DNA of 64,000 nucleotides from Asparagopsis taxiformis (GCA_030407315.1 JALQPE010002989.1:1-64000); one strand, 5' to 3'. Counted from the stretch's first letter, positions 33,896-44,715 are shown. Notes: a model not told the origin generated them from the letters alone. Numbers and translations are program-made.

Positions 33896-36360
33896 CGCGG
33901 ATTGAGCCAAGTATTATATCGTATCATGGGAGGAAGGGAGACGACAGCGGATCGATCATGCTTTCAGAAGAACTGAAATTCATCGTCTAGAAATCGATGC
34001 TACATCGGCCATTCGCAATTATGTCATGACCTTATTACTCGCTGATGATTCCGCTGCTGTACTTCGAACGCTGCAAGCCGCGCTGTTAGCCGGCTGTAGC
34101 AAGATTCGAAATTATCGCGACCATAGCTGCGTCCCGCATGAGGCGTACAGTTTGACGTTCTCTACAACGCTGTCATTTTCTGTATTTATAAACACGTCAA
34201 GTCTGGACGCAACTTGCGTCATCGATGAACGTGCAATAACGCGAAACATCAAACATCAACTCGATGTTTCACGCAATGCCGGCGCACAGAGAGTGGCCGT
34301 CATGCGTGATGTTCGGTGTTAATGACGCCGTGTTATATTGATGCCTCATCGAAATTTAACAGTGTGCGATGCGAAGAAATACGGGTATGGTTCAGCGTTT
34401 GTCGCTATGCCGCTCTCGTGCTTGTCGACTGTATCCTCAACGGCGAGATCGTGATCTGCGCACTTGGAAAGTTGAAAATTTATTTTATTGGAACCTGTGG
34501 ATGTAGAAGGGTACCACCGGTCTTTTAACGAGACCGACAAACTTCGTAACAGGGGATATTTACGCCAATCGGTCGTCCGTAATTTTGTTGGAAATGCGGA
34601 CGGTGTAGACCTGCGTTTTCGCGCGTTGAAATACTACGACTAGATCGTGATTTCCTCACAGCGCGTTGGAATCCGAGCTGCATATGGATCCGCTGCGCGA
34701 TATTCACCCACGTCTGGAGTTTTACTCGTGACTGTCTGTCTGATTTGCTGTTATTTCAATCTCGTTTGAAGGTCGAATCTTACTGATTGTGGTGTTTGTT
34801 TGCACCTCATTCCAGAAGCACATGTTGGCACTACGTCTATAATGAAACTTATGGTGAAAACGATTAGTTGTTGATTATTCCAAAGTGCTTTTGTCACCGA
34901 CTCAACCCGCGGTTAATATCCTTTTCCGTGGTTCCAGTTTAGTTTCTGTAAACCGGCTGCCGCAACAATGCTATGAAAAATGTTTGTGCGTTGAAGCAAA
35001 CAAGGCTTACTGCAATCTGCAACATTATTCCGTATATTTCATTCGACACAGCGTCCGCTGGAGAAATCCTTTTTCAGATGCATCCAGCACCGATCAACAC
35101 GCCATTCAATCGTACATCTTCCGATGAATGTTTGAACAAACACCTTGCAGTGTATGTCTGCTTGACTGCAATTGGTGTACCAGAATAGCCTAATCCAACA
35201 ATCGATGCGTGGAGATATTTAAACCAGCTTGGTCATCTTAGCATCGGAGAAATGCCAAGAGTTTACAAGGTTGTTGCAGGTCGGCAGCCTCATAGTACGC
35301 CTTCGTATGAGACAAGTGAGCAAAATTTATATTCCTGCTCTCCAACGTGATCCCCCTGGAAGCAGATAGCATGCCATGGCGAGGGCGAGTGGCGGGTCAG
35401 CGCAATTAGCACGGCATGGGGGGAGCACATAAGTTTTACGAATAGGAAGTGTCCGTTTCGTCAAACGTGCTGCATACCAGGAACTGCAGGGTTGTATGTG
35501 GGTAACAAAATAGGTGTGAAGGTGCAAGATATAGGGTTTTCTCATGTAACTTTGAGATTTATTCGACTTTCTACGCAACGTACACCTAGTGTCGCTTGGC
35601 TTGCTGCCGATAACGTCAGCATATGTAAACTCACATCAATAGCCCAATACCGTGCCGTAACAAGCTGCGCTAGTTGTCGAGCGACCGCCTGTGAAAGCAC
35701 ATCACGCGAGTGAAGCAAGATGGTTTCATATTCGACTTGAAAGTAACACCAATCTACGATGACATAATTCACGAGCTATTTTCGTCTTGTGTCACTACGT
35801 TACCAATCGAAAGCAGTATCAACGTTTAACGTCTTTATAATGAGATGGATGAAGAGTATACACATGTATCACAATTCTGTGTGTCGATGAAAAAGCGTCA
35901 TAAGCGATACGACACGTAGACTTGGTTCGTCTGTCGGTCGATGACTTGTTGATTTTTTTGAGAAACGAATCTCAAGTTTGAATTTCTCACGTAACACAAC
36001 TACGTCGTTTCCAAACCTATCAAACAATGACAGTGATGATACATCCACCGCCAAATTCCCAGTTATCACCCCATCCTCGTCCGAGTCCCGTTGGCGTTTC
36101 CAGGAGAACAACTGTTGGATCTCATGACAATTTTCCATGCCGATACCCTCTGACATACCATTCGCCATGTAATTCTCCCGGCCCGTATTCGCATACACGT
36201 CGTTAATACAAAGCACCAAGTTACACCAATCTCCAGCTAACCTCGACATCCTTCACAACCATCTTACATTATCACACAACAGTTGATTCAACCTTCCAAA
36301 TCAGTTCTCCTTGTCACATCCCATTCATATCTCTACTATCTCGACTATCGTTCAGCCAAC
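33896..36360. other. Intergenic; no supported gene
   Basis: Frames up to 126 codons exist on both strands (for example minus 36249-35869), none with a recognisable domain or supporting promoter. Confidence 0.4.
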
Positions 36361-36362
36361 AT

Positions 36363-36370
36363 TATATAAA
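36363..36370 (+). promoter_or_regulatory. TATA box
   Basis: TATATAAA 98 bp before the ATG at 36468. Confidence 0.7.
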
Positions 36371-36467
36371 CTGCATCTCGACCCCTTCTCATCGATCCCT
36401 CTCAATACCTCACCCAACTACAGGAAAACCTCCCCCATCACTCCCCATCACGCCAGACACAGCCAAA

Positions 36468-36992
36468 ATGGCACCATCATCCCACATTGTGCTCATCCTC
36501 GCCGGTCTGTTGCTCGCCACGACCACTCTCGCCGAAGGAGATGCCTGCTTCCGCGCCTACAGGAACTGCGACTTCCGTTTCCGAGGACTCCGTGGAGGCG
36601 TACCAACCTTCCCGCTCGGACCGGCTGATACTCCGTTCACACCACGCATCATCTCTCTCGAGCCAGGAGAGCGCATTGGTGTGCTGAACACAAACAATAT
36701 TATTGTGGAGGCCTTTGTTCGTGGACGTGCAGTTCCAGTGACGCAATTCGGCGATCAGTCTTTTTCTCCAACTGTCGTCAAGCCCGCTAGACTCACCGGC
36801 ACTTCTGGATCCGCTTTGGTTCATGAAATGCTTCAGGGCAATCAGAGGAGGCTTGCACGTGGTGCTTGCATCAGGGTCTTCTTCAAGCAGTACCAGCTTC
36901 TGTTCCCGACCGGCCGTCGCGTCAGTTCCAACAGGAACAATGTTGGAAGGAGGGAGAACAAGTGCATTGTTTTCCGAGTTGGACGAAATTAG
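36468..36992 (+). CDS. Secreted 174-aa protein of unknown function
   Basis: One exon, ATG in CCAAAATGG. A signal peptide spans about residues 1-22 (HIVLILAGLLLATTTLA). The mature part has four cysteines (ACF, NCDF, ACIR, KCIVF) and is basic, with an Arg/Asn-rich C-terminal region (GRRVSSNRNNVGRREN). Predicted mainly beta (RIISLEPGERIGVLN, NNIIVEAFVRGRAVPVTQF). No domain is recognised. The ATG, signal peptide and TATA box make it a credible gene. Its type (small, basic, secreted) fits the other secreted genes in the window. Confidence 0.8.
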   Translation: MAPSSHIVLILAGLLLATTTLAEGDACFRAYRNCDFRFRGLRGGVPTFPLGPADTPFTPRIISLEPGERIGVLNTNNIIVEAFVRGRAVPVTQFGDQSFSPTVVKPARLTGTSGSALVHEMLQGNQRRLARGACIRVFFKQYQLLFPTGRRVSSNRNNVGRRENKCIVFRVGRN

Positions 36993-37529
36993 GATGTTTG
37001 GATAGCAGGTTCATCAAGAGTTTCTGCAGGAACTTTGCGATTTAGCGCCAAGCACAGTCGCTCGAGTACTTAGAATGAAGTAAAGTCTGTAGTTGTTCTG
37101 AAACGAGAATTTGAGCGTGAAAATTGCACACTTGTTTTTGCTCCTCATTTAAACGAGAGGTCATCTGCTCAATTATAGTCCTCTATTCAGATCCATGACC
37201 TGATCCGTTTTGGTTTTCCGGTCCAGTATTGGGGATATGTCAACATCTCCTTTTGTGAACGATGGAATTCTACTCCGAAGAGAAATAATGATGCCGTCTG
37301 AACAATACCTGTCATCAATAAAAGCTGGAAAACCGCATGCACAACACGGGATCTTTCAATTTGTCTCAACAAGTCTGCAGATCTGAACTGAACCATTTGA
37401 CTGTCTCCATTTTGTTATGTATTGTTCTGAAGAGGTCCATGTCAAGCATTCAAGACACATGAAGCTGTACCCGGTTGTTAATAAAAACGGACCCCGCACC
37501 CCTTCGAGCAACTGCAATGTCCGTTGAAA
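36993..37529. other. Intergenic; no gene seen
   Basis: Spacer between the secreted gene and tRNA-Thr; no coding frame stands out. Confidence 0.5.
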
Positions 37530-37622
37530 GCCGCTATAGCTCAGTTGGTAGAGCGCTTGACTAGTAGCAGGAGCGATCCGCAAGCGATCAAGAGGTCTCG
37601 AGTTCAAATCTCGGTGGTGGCT
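37530..37622 (+). tRNA. tRNA-Thr (anticodon AGT) with 20-nt intron
   Basis: Acceptor GCCGCTA pairs with TGGTGGC (37615-37621). The D-arm is GCTC...GAGC, and the anticodon stem CTTGA pairs with TCAAG (37588-37592). The loop is CT-AGT-A with the intron at the canonical 37/38 position (37567-37586), then A38. The T-arm is TCGAG-TTCAAAT-CTCGG, and the discriminator is T. The A-box (TAGCTCAGTTGG) and B-box (GTTCAAATC) are good. Confidence 0.95.
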
Positions 37623-37624
37623 AG

Positions 37625-37632
37625 TTTTTTTT
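37625..37632 (+). terminator. RNA polymerase III terminator
   Basis: Run of eight T two bases after the tRNA-Thr end. Confidence 0.85.
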
Positions 37633-37813
37633 GCTGGGCGTTTAAATACAGGACTGTCTTTGTGTGTCGCGTTTTGGTCCACGTCCTCCAAACTTTTCGC
37701 AGTCCGATATACGACTTGAAGTGTTCCATACGATTTTGTCGGATCTCCTCACCAAGAAGCAAAATAACGCCCAACATCTGGGCAAGCGATTTTACTCCTC
37801 CCACAGGTTTTTC

Positions 37814-39934
37814 TCAACACCCCTCGGCATAATTCGCAAAACCCCCACCACCGCCACAGCCCCCGCAGCCACCACATCCACCAGGCACGCTGCACGTTAC
37901 GTACACCCTGCGACCTTTAAAGTAAGGAGATCTTGTATCAGCTGCGAATCGTTGACGCGGACGGAAATCTTTTGCAGCACCTACGAATGATTCGTCCCCA
38001 AAACACGCATCTGCCAAATCACCCCACGACTCTGAATCTTTTTCACGGCATTCACCACCCGCTCCTTCCAACATCGCAAATCCCCTCTGAGCTGTCGCCC
38101 ATGCCGGATACCATGTCACCTCCTCCCGCTGCAAATCACCGTCCGGCTTGAAACGCGGTTGCAATGATACATATGCGGATGCTGCTGTGATTGCTATCAG
38201 ATAACCTACAAGTATACTGGAAGCATGGGAGCATGATATTCTACCTTGCGCAAAGTCAACAGTTACTGATGTATCGTTCGACGACAATGGTGAAATGCTA
38301 TCACGAAACTTGAAAACAGAAGGATTGTTCTCGTTCATCATCTGGATTATCTGCCACTCCACTTTATACCCGCATTCTGTGACATATTTCAAGACCCCGA
38401 GCCGTAGCTCCAGATGTCCCTCCCGGCCACGCACGCCAGGCCGGCCGAATCGACCGCCTTCTACACCGGGTCGGCCAGGGATGGGTGCCGCAAACGACCG
38501 CCAGGATCCAATGATAATCGCCGCATCTTCACCCGCAATTCGTAGCAAATATGCCAATTCGTCCTTCTGCAGTACATTCCGCGCGTCTGCTGTGGACTCG
38601 AGTTGATTTGCGTCAGTGATAAGCTGGCTATCATCCATGGTATGCGCGGTTGCAAGCGGGAGATTGTCACCGGCCTCCGGATGTGTTGCATGGATTTCGA
38701 TAGAAGAGAAGATCTTTCTACAGATTTCATGGGCGCCACAAGGCGATAGTACGCGGTGTCTGACAACGCTTTGAAGCGCAGACGTCCCATGTGGTTCGAT
38801 GATGAATTGTGTATAACGGTCGATTTTCAGTGCGGATTCGTCGATTCGTGCGGGATCTGCGAGATGAAGCCATGGTATATCTGTCGATGAGGCCTGTCTA
38901 AAGTTGTCTGGTGTAATCTTTACGACTTTTCCAGTGATCTCTCGTGAACTATCTGCGTCGAAAGTGGCGATTAGCTTGGAGATAGATGTCTGAATAGCAG
39001 GTCGCAAAGCGCGTTCAGCAGAAGTGATATTGCCGCGAAACATTGCACCGGGAACAGCGGGTCCATGTCTAGAAATATGCTTGCGCCATAATTGGCATGT
39101 CGTCTTCCACGCATTGATGAGATCGGAGTCTATGGATCGATCATTCAATGAATCATCATGCGGAAGTAGAAACTTGGTCATTTGCTTGGTATCTTCTGCG
39201 TATAGTGTGGGATGCAACATATGACAGTGCCAGACGAGATCTATGTCATAGGTTGGAACTATCACTTCACGGGGATATAAACGTTTCAAATAAAGAAAGC
39301 CCTTCAAATAGCGCTGTACCGCTGCATCAATAAACCGTCTATCCGAATACTGCGGCAAACAGATCTGATAATAAAACGCCATCTGTCGACCAGCAGCTGT
39401 AATGAGATCGTATTCAATCACGGACTCGAAGTGCATCGGATCATCAAGATCACCACCACGGTGATGCACAAATTCGAAGCGCTCGTTCGGAAACCGCGCA
39501 TTCCACACATCCCTCGCGGCCACCATTGCAGGAAGTCGTTGGGAGTGAGTCAAAATTCGATGATCGAGCATCTCCGTGCCGGGCAGCGAATACACTGCTC
39601 GTATACGGGTCATATCGCGCGCATAATCAACGGGACTGAGCATATGACAAAGCCAGATCCATTGCACATCGAGGGGCGGTGCGAGACACCGATGCGGATA
39701 CGCGAGGCGCAGAGGAATCCAGCATGTTTCGTAGCGACGGATGGCGCGGCTCAGTGTGCGGTGGTCGGTGTACAGCGTTGGATAGCGGTCGATTTCACGA
39801 AGAAGAGCCAGAAAGGCGGGAATTGCGGCATGGAAGTCGAGTCGAGTGTTGGCAGCGCCGCGTGCGTGCCATGCGTGACGAATGGATGGGAAACGACGGG
39901 CGAGCGATCGATGTGAACGGGCCGGGGCCGACAT
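37814..39934 (-). CDS. Glycine-rich domain-containing protein (GRDP / DUF1399 family)
   Basis: 706 aa, one exon. Two copies of the GRDP signature are visible: PPLDVQWIWLCHMLSP (about 86-101) and DIDLVWHCHMLHPTLY (about 230-245), both with the W-x-x-H/C-HML core. Family members in plants, fungi and other eukaryotes carry the same pair in an N-terminal domain, followed by a C2-like or variable middle and a glycine-rich end. Here the end is CGGCGGCGGGGG (about 690-700). The middle holds a Pro/Gly/Arg segment (GRPGVEGGRFGRPG). No signal peptide, so cytosolic. Plant GRDPs are linked to stress and development. The start at 39934 is the first ATG of the frame; no clear TATA was seen. Confidence 0.85.
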   Translation of the reverse strand: MSAPARSHRSLARRFPSIRHAWHARGAANTRLDFHAAIPAFLALLREIDRYPTLYTDHRTLSRAIRRYETCWIPLRLAYPHRCLAPPLDVQWIWLCHMLSPVDYARDMTRIRAVYSLPGTEMLDHRILTHSQRLPAMVAARDVWNARFPNERFEFVHHRGGDLDDPMHFESVIEYDLITAAGRQMAFYYQICLPQYSDRRFIDAAVQRYLKGFLYLKRLYPREVIVPTYDIDLVWHCHMLHPTLYAEDTKQMTKFLLPHDDSLNDRSIDSDLINAWKTTCQLWRKHISRHGPAVPGAMFRGNITSAERALRPAIQTSISKLIATFDADSSREITGKVVKITPDNFRQASSTDIPWLHLADPARIDESALKIDRYTQFIIEPHGTSALQSVVRHRVLSPCGAHEICRKIFSSIEIHATHPEAGDNLPLATAHTMDDSQLITDANQLESTADARNVLQKDELAYLLRIAGEDAAIIIGSWRSFAAPIPGRPGVEGGRFGRPGVRGREGHLELRLGVLKYVTECGYKVEWQIIQMMNENNPSVFKFRDSISPLSSNDTSVTVDFAQGRISCSHASSILVGYLIAITAASAYVSLQPRFKPDGDLQREEVTWYPAWATAQRGFAMLEGAGGECREKDSESWGDLADACFGDESFVGAAKDFRPRQRFAADTRSPYFKGRRVYVTCSVPGGCGGCGGCGGGGGFANYAEGC

Positions 39935-40739
39935 TTGAAGTTTTAGAAGGTTCGAAGATGATGGAGGCGGATGAGGTAATTTTGTGCGGATGAGCTTGTT
40001 TGATGGGACAGATGTCTCTCGCTGAAGGAGCAGATATTTTTTTTAATTTGGTATCTTTTGTCACTGCAAACGTGTCCAATTGCATCATTAATCAGTCACC
40101 ATCGGATTGGTATCATCGTTCCATGACGTTCACTCAATACAACTCGTTGGCTGCAAATTCGCGCGCGCCCATCCATTGCCGTCTCGTATCATGTTGCCGC
40201 TGAGCGTCGCGGTAACCAGAGCATAATGTCGACATGGATTTCCAACGAGGCACCACACCACCCGAGCCCGCTTGATACCCATTATATACCAGCACAGTAG
40301 GACATGAGTGCCACGACGAAGGTCGGGTGCACATTCGCTTTCAACAAGGCTGAGCGCTTCGTGAAGTGCCTATCCAAACGAACATATACACTTGTGATGT
40401 AACACTTGATCTTGTGCTTTCCCGACGCATCAATCAGCCGCTCACCAACGGGGCAGCTTTCGGACGACGCGGTTCGTTATGTTCACCCCAGGCAAGCGTC
40501 ACCACATCACGGGAACGAAACGCGGCGTGATTGGATGATGGAAAAATTGTGCATTGGTGGATTTATACCACAGACTAGTCTGTGTCTTGTAAACTTACTT
40601 CGCACACTACAATTGAAACATAGCTCACCCCCGGTCACGTCCCTTCTTCGAGCTGGGCAACTTGTGTGTCATGAAATCAAAACCGCAGTCGTATCTTTTC
40701 ATTTGTATCTGTGCTACCAGACGATCTACACCTGCAGCT
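39935..40739. other. Intergenic; no gene seen
   Basis: Divergent-type spacer between the GRDP gene (minus) and the small secreted gene (plus). A TATATAC word lies at about 40279 but has no gene clearly placed for it. Confidence 0.45.
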
Positions 40740-40747
40740 TATTTAAA
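40740..40747 (+). promoter_or_regulatory. TATA-like box
   Basis: TATTTAAA 60 bp before the ATG at 40807, which supports that ATG over earlier ones in the other frame. Confidence 0.55.
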
Positions 40748-40806
40748 CACTGCTTCCTCCAGTTCAGTCTACCTTAGCCATCCGCTCAGAAATTTACATC
40801 ACAAAA

Positions 40807-41393
40807 ATGTGCCTGACCAACCTGCTCTTCTGTCTCGTCACGCTCCTTCTATCCATATCTTTCACGACAGGTGCCGTGCACACACTCGCCACCTGTCCCG
40901 AAGTCTGTCGCTCTTTCGGGAGACGCGTGAACAATGTGTCAAAATACAACAAACCAACAAAAACTGCCGTATCACCCGTTGTAAAAACAGTCAAATGTTT
41001 GCCTGTTCTACCGGCGACCAAGATCTACCAAGTCCATCGGACCAACGCCAATTCACATGCCAATTCCAGCTACTCGTGGTCTCATCCGACGAGGACATAT
41101 TCGTAGAAAATGGCAAGAAACCGGAGGACGACAAACCATTTGAAAGGATCATTCCGCTATGCACCTGCGATCAGCTCGGAAATTCTTTCCTAACTCCCGA
41201 ACATCGTGTGTTGCAAGCATCCGAAGCACAGATGAACTGTTTGAACACGTGCATTACACGCGCAGCACGTCCGCTGTGCATGCAGCGATTCCCGGGCGTT
41301 TTTGAGTACATAGATCTGGTCCTCAAGCGGAATCAGCGGTGTTGTCGCGAGTGTGATGGCGATGATTCCGGGTTTGCCAGCTGTCAATTCTGA
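40807..41393 (+). CDS. Small secreted Cys-rich protein with a frame break
   Basis: The ATG at 40807 gives a clean signal peptide (MCLTNLLFCLVTLLLSISF, cut near TGA) and TCPEVCRSFG, but that frame runs into low-quality sequence. The rest of a Cys-rich protein is in the neighbouring frame (open 40662-41393): EQCVKIQQTNKNCRITRC, FACSTGDQD, PLCTCDQLGN, NCLNTCITRAARPLCM and RCCRECDGDD. Joining needs a shift of -1, a 1-nt loss, or an intron of length 3n+2. A 47-nt GT...AG candidate (40876-40922) fits that rule but is not proven. About 12 cysteines in the second part suggest a disulfide-rich extracellular protein. Family not recognised. Confidence 0.6.
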
Positions 41394-41883
41394 ATCCGAG
41401 TTGTAATTGGTCTGTCGATAGTTTCATGCTGTTGCGGCCGATGAGGATTTGTTTCGGTAAGGGCGAGCTGTGCGACTCGCGACCGGCTGCGCGTGCGAGT
41501 TGCAGCGCGTGTAGTCCGGAAGATACGACACGTGCGAGAGCAAGAAATTACGTTTTTTAGTTGTCTTTGTGCATTGTAGATAAGTGAATCGACCAATCAT
41601 CACTTTGATTCATTTCGAGTACATCCAATCGTTGATCTCCACTTGTTACCTCCACATATTCGGCCCACATTTTCCACCGATTTCAGAACCTTGTTTCCGA
41701 GTTCCATGTCGGACGCGTCGTGCATCACAGCTGTTCCAGCATTTCGATGTGTTGTTGGCCCGACTAAGAAATATAAAAATTAGCAAGACCCTGGTGAGCC
41801 CAAAAATCACGTTAAAAATCTACCAAGTGGGAAGCAGAAGGTTCAGATACTGCGTATCCCGCCCCTTCCCCAACAGCACCAAC

Positions 41884-41968
41884 GTTCGTGTCGTATAATG
41901 GTTACTCCTCCACCACTGTATATTTCGCTGTCACCGAAGAGATCCGGGTTCAATTCCCGGCACGAGCT
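41884..41968 (+). tRNA. tRNA-Asp (GTC) with 13-nt D-loop insertion
   Basis: Acceptor GTTCGTG pairs with CACGAGC (41961-41967). The D-stem GTAT (41893-41896) pairs with GTAT (41918-41921), exactly as in ordinary eukaryotic tRNA-Asp. The anticodon stem-loop is TTTCG-CTGTCAC-CGAAG, and the T-arm CCGGG-TTCAATT-CCCGG. The D-loop is AATGGTTA plus 13 extra bases (41905-41917, CTCCTCCACCACT). Removing these restores a standard 8-nt D-loop, so they are best read as an ectopic intron. The discriminator is T, unusual for Asp (normally G). Two T-rich tracts follow within 20 bp. Confidence 0.85.
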
Positions 41969-42084
41969 AGCTTTCTTTTTCCACAGTTCTCACTGTTTCC
42001 CTCTTATCCGACTCTCTTCCCCCTCTACAATCACTTCCTTCTCCCACCACTCCCCTCTCACTTCGCTCCCTGTTAGACTATAAA

Positions 42085-42190
42085 GAATGTTGTGCCTGCG
42101 CAGACACTACCGCTGGCATCTCACCTGGTTATACGGATATCCCAACACTCCTTTATTTCTGCACCAGTAGCTAACCGGCCACCTACTCCT
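42085..42190. repeat. Dispersed repeat copy 1 (about 105 bp)
   Basis: From GAATGTTGTGCCTGCGCAG through CACCTGGTTATACGGATATCCCAACA to TAGCTAACCGGCC. Related copies lie at 48310-48404 plus 53184-53200 (split by copia) and at 62690-62787 (other arm). Its core begins TGTTG and ends CAACA, like a tiny LTR, but no target duplication was seen. Confidence 0.65.
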
Positions 42191-42281
42191 TTTTACCAAA
42201 CACTCTATCACTCACACTAAACAAACATTAATCAAAACAAATCTGCCCTCCTCCTCACACACGCAAATCGTCGACCAAAAC

Positions 42282-43601
42282 TTACGACGCAAGCTTGAAC
42301 GCCTGGTACGCGAAAAATGAACCTGCCTCAGGTGCACGCGGCTCTCCCGCACGACTCCCAATACTATCCTCCGACGCGCACACACGGTCAAATCGCCCGC
42401 ATCTCCCGCCACTCGGCAATATCTCCGTGCACCCATCGCTCTCTCCCGGAGGCTTGATCCACATGTACGCATCCACCACCCCGGGAATTGCAGTCCTCGT
42501 AGACGGGTTGGGTCCGTTCCGAGCGTCCCGTGCATTGCACCAGTTATTGCAGCTCCTCCTCGCCCCTATTGCTCCGTTCCGCGACGTGTCAATAATCATT
42601 CGCGGCTTGAAGCCCGCAATCTCCTCCTCGACCGCTGCGCGCAATGAAACTGCATAGTTCAAAACTGTATGCCCCGGGTTGTATGCTCTGGCGAGACCGC
42701 ACGTCTCTCGGCAGCATGGATGTCCGGCATTGGCGCCCCCGTTGCAAAATCCGATTCGAGGACACACCGGTCCCATTTCCTGATAGTTGGACACATTGAT
42801 CGCAAAGCCTCGTAGATGTCTGTGAACGCCAATTCGGGCAAGCTCTCGAGCAAATCCTTTACTGTTTTCCTCCCATCCGAGCCATCCGCCGTGCGCCGCA
42901 TCAAGGTACACACTAGAACTGCTGCAAGCTCTCTTCAGCTCCGATGCAGCGTACAGAATTCCCTCTCTGTAAGCTGCCTTTGTGCCATTGTTTCCACAGG
43001 ACGGTGCGCCGAGATTGGTGACCAAGTTTGGTAGACTGTCTGGTTCTAGGATGAATGCCATGGGAACCTTTCCACAGAACGGCCTTATGTTTGTCGTGAT
43101 GACATCAATAAACTGCTCCTTGTACTCCCTGAGCCCGTTGGCACAGTTGTTGGCCGAATCGAAATAGTTGCACCGCCCATCTCCAAAGTAGCTGCAGCAT
43201 ATCTCCCCGGAAGAGGCAGCGGCGGCACAGTCACGGTTGGGTAGGTTGTAGATGACGAAAGTGACGAGGGGCGAATTGGACTTGCTTTCAGCATCAGCCA
43301 GAGCCCCCTTCATGGTTCCTGGACCGTTGAGACGTGTGCTGGCCTTGGATGCCAGCCAGATGGCGACAGGCTTGTTGAGCAGCTTTCGGAGGGTTCTCTT
43401 CTGTGATCTCGGAGCAGATCGGACTGCACGGGAGACCAACCTTCTGTACGCTGGATTGATGTAGAACGGGCGGCCAGCCAAGGGATTTCCGTTGGACTGT
43501 TGTCTGGACGAGTTATGCACTGAGGTCGATAGGGAAGCAGTCACAAGAGAAAAGACAAGGATGCAGCCCAGGACATGGGAGGGGCGGAAGATACCGGTCA
43601 T
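42282..43601 (-). CDS. Secreted GH6 family glycoside hydrolase, copy 1 (left arm)
   Basis: 439 aa, one exon, TATA box about 120 bp upstream. Signal peptide residues 1-25 (VLGCILVFSLVTASLS). GH6 landmarks in order: YNLPNRDC (118-125, Asp124), FILEPDSLPNLVTN (184-197, Asp188 at the place of the catalytic acid), YLDAAHGGWLGW (232-243), RGFAINVSNYQ (264-274), IIDTSRNG (336-343) and DAYMWIKPPGESDG (377-390). GH6 enzymes are inverting cellobiohydrolases or endoglucanases of beta-1,4-glucan. No cellulose-binding module is present. Compared with fungal CBHII the loop after RDC carries a Cys-rich insert (EICCSYFGDGRCNYFDSANNC), and another Cys-rich segment (VCPRIGFCN...PCCRETCG) follows RGFAINVSNYQ. 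Probably wall-modifying. Confidence 0.92.
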   Translation of the reverse strand: MTGIFRPSHVLGCILVFSLVTASLSTSVHNSSRQQSNGNPLAGRPFYINPAYRRLVSRAVRSAPRSQKRTLRKLLNKPVAIWLASKASTRLNGPGTMKGALADAESKSNSPLVTFVIYNLPNRDCAAAASSGEICCSYFGDGRCNYFDSANNCANGLREYKEQFIDVITTNIRPFCGKVPMAFILEPDSLPNLVTNLGAPSCGNNGTKAAYREGILYAASELKRACSSSSVYLDAAHGGWLGWEENSKGFARELARIGVHRHLRGFAINVSNYQEMGPVCPRIGFCNGGANAGHPCCRETCGLARAYNPGHTVLNYAVSLRAAVEEEIAGFKPRMIIDTSRNGAIGARRSCNNWCNARDARNGPNPSTRTAIPGVVDAYMWIKPPGESDGCTEILPSGGRCGRFDRVCASEDSIGSRAGEPRAPEAGSFFAYQAFKLAS

Positions 43602-43717
43602 GTTTCACTGAAAACTATTCAGGCGATAATCGCGCTTCGAGTGATAAACAAGAGAAGGGTGTAGAGTTGGTGAGTGTTCGGACATGGTAGAGAGAGGTTG
43701 GGAGTGGGGATGGTGGT

Positions 43718-43725
43718 TTATATAC
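43718..43725 (-). promoter_or_regulatory. TATA box of GH6 copy 1
   Basis: TATATAAA on the minus strand, 117 bp before the ATG. Confidence 0.7.
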
Positions 43726-44715
43726 AGAGAGAAAGAGGTTTGAGGAAGTGAAGAAGTGGTAGGTGTAACGATAGCAGAACGAAATGGGCTGGTTTGGCCG
43801 TAAGGTGGTTCATGTGGAAGGATTGACGTGTTTTGGAACTGGTTGTACCTTACACCGATGAACGAGCTTCCAATTGATGACGGAGAAAATCGGAGGCAAT
43901 CGGAAGTGAATGCTGTTTTCGAAAGGAGGATGGGAAATGGTGTTGATCAGAACGTATTCGATTGACGTGGAGTGATGTCATGCCTTACGAAGATTCAGGA
44001 TAGCTACATGAGAAAGAGTCTATTTGGGCTATCTGGAGGTTGATAAGAAAGGCGCACTATCCTTGGGATCATTTCTGGAAGAGACGAGTTGTGGAACTGC
44101 TTGGGAGGGTGACTAGAGAAAATGGTGAGGAGGAAGTATTCTATGGTTCAAAAAACCGGTACGAGTGTAATTACACAATGGCGTTGTTCTGAGAAATGTG
44201 TGTGAAAGGCAGAAATGGAATCTCTAGTCTACAATGGGACATGAAGTCCCCATCATAGACAGCCTGGCAAGATTTTGACCAGGTGATGAGTTGTCGCTGA
44301 CAACAATGAGCAGAACTAGAGGAGAGAGAAGAGGATCTCCTTGATGACAGATTTCATGTCGAATTTATGGCGTCTGTAATCGAAGGAACTGTGATAATGT
44401 ATGGCGGTGACGGTATATCGCGTGATATGCTTAGTAAGTGTTGCAATTTATGTCGTTAACACCTCAGGGTTAACGTGATAGCTACTTCTGGCGCGCACAT
44501 ATGTGTTTTCACAATCCTGTGTGCATAATGGGGGTAGAAGAATGTAAGTATGTGCGGACACGTTTGATCCGGGATGGATATGATGAATGGGTGATTGGAA
44601 TCATAGAATGAGGTCACGAGTAGGGACATAGTTAGACTGGGGAGATATTTGGAAGGATAGGAAAGAGGGAACTCTGAGGGACTCTGTAATAAAGATAGAC
44701 ATATTTATCATTGCT

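Larger units (their letters stand above)
41735..44715 (+). repeat. Inverted repeat, left arm (about 3 kb)
   Basis: Near-identical in reverse complement to 60160-63140. It carries tRNA-Asp, the GH6 gene and its promoter region. Homology stops outside at about 41735 (before GTTCCAGCATTTCGATG) and fades inside beyond 44715, where a weaker, gapped match continues for about 150 bp. Differences noticed are scattered substitutions and a few 1-nt indels. Confidence 0.92.

Noticed and set aside
35869..36249. 126-codon minus frame upstream of the secreted 174-aa gene
   Set aside because: Starts at a plausible place but has no recognisable domain, and composition is ambiguous.
42086..42146. 60-bp TGTTG...CAACA segment as a solo LTR with target duplication
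   Set aside because: Flanks do not form a direct duplication and the similarity extends beyond the ends, so it is listed only as a dispersed repeat.
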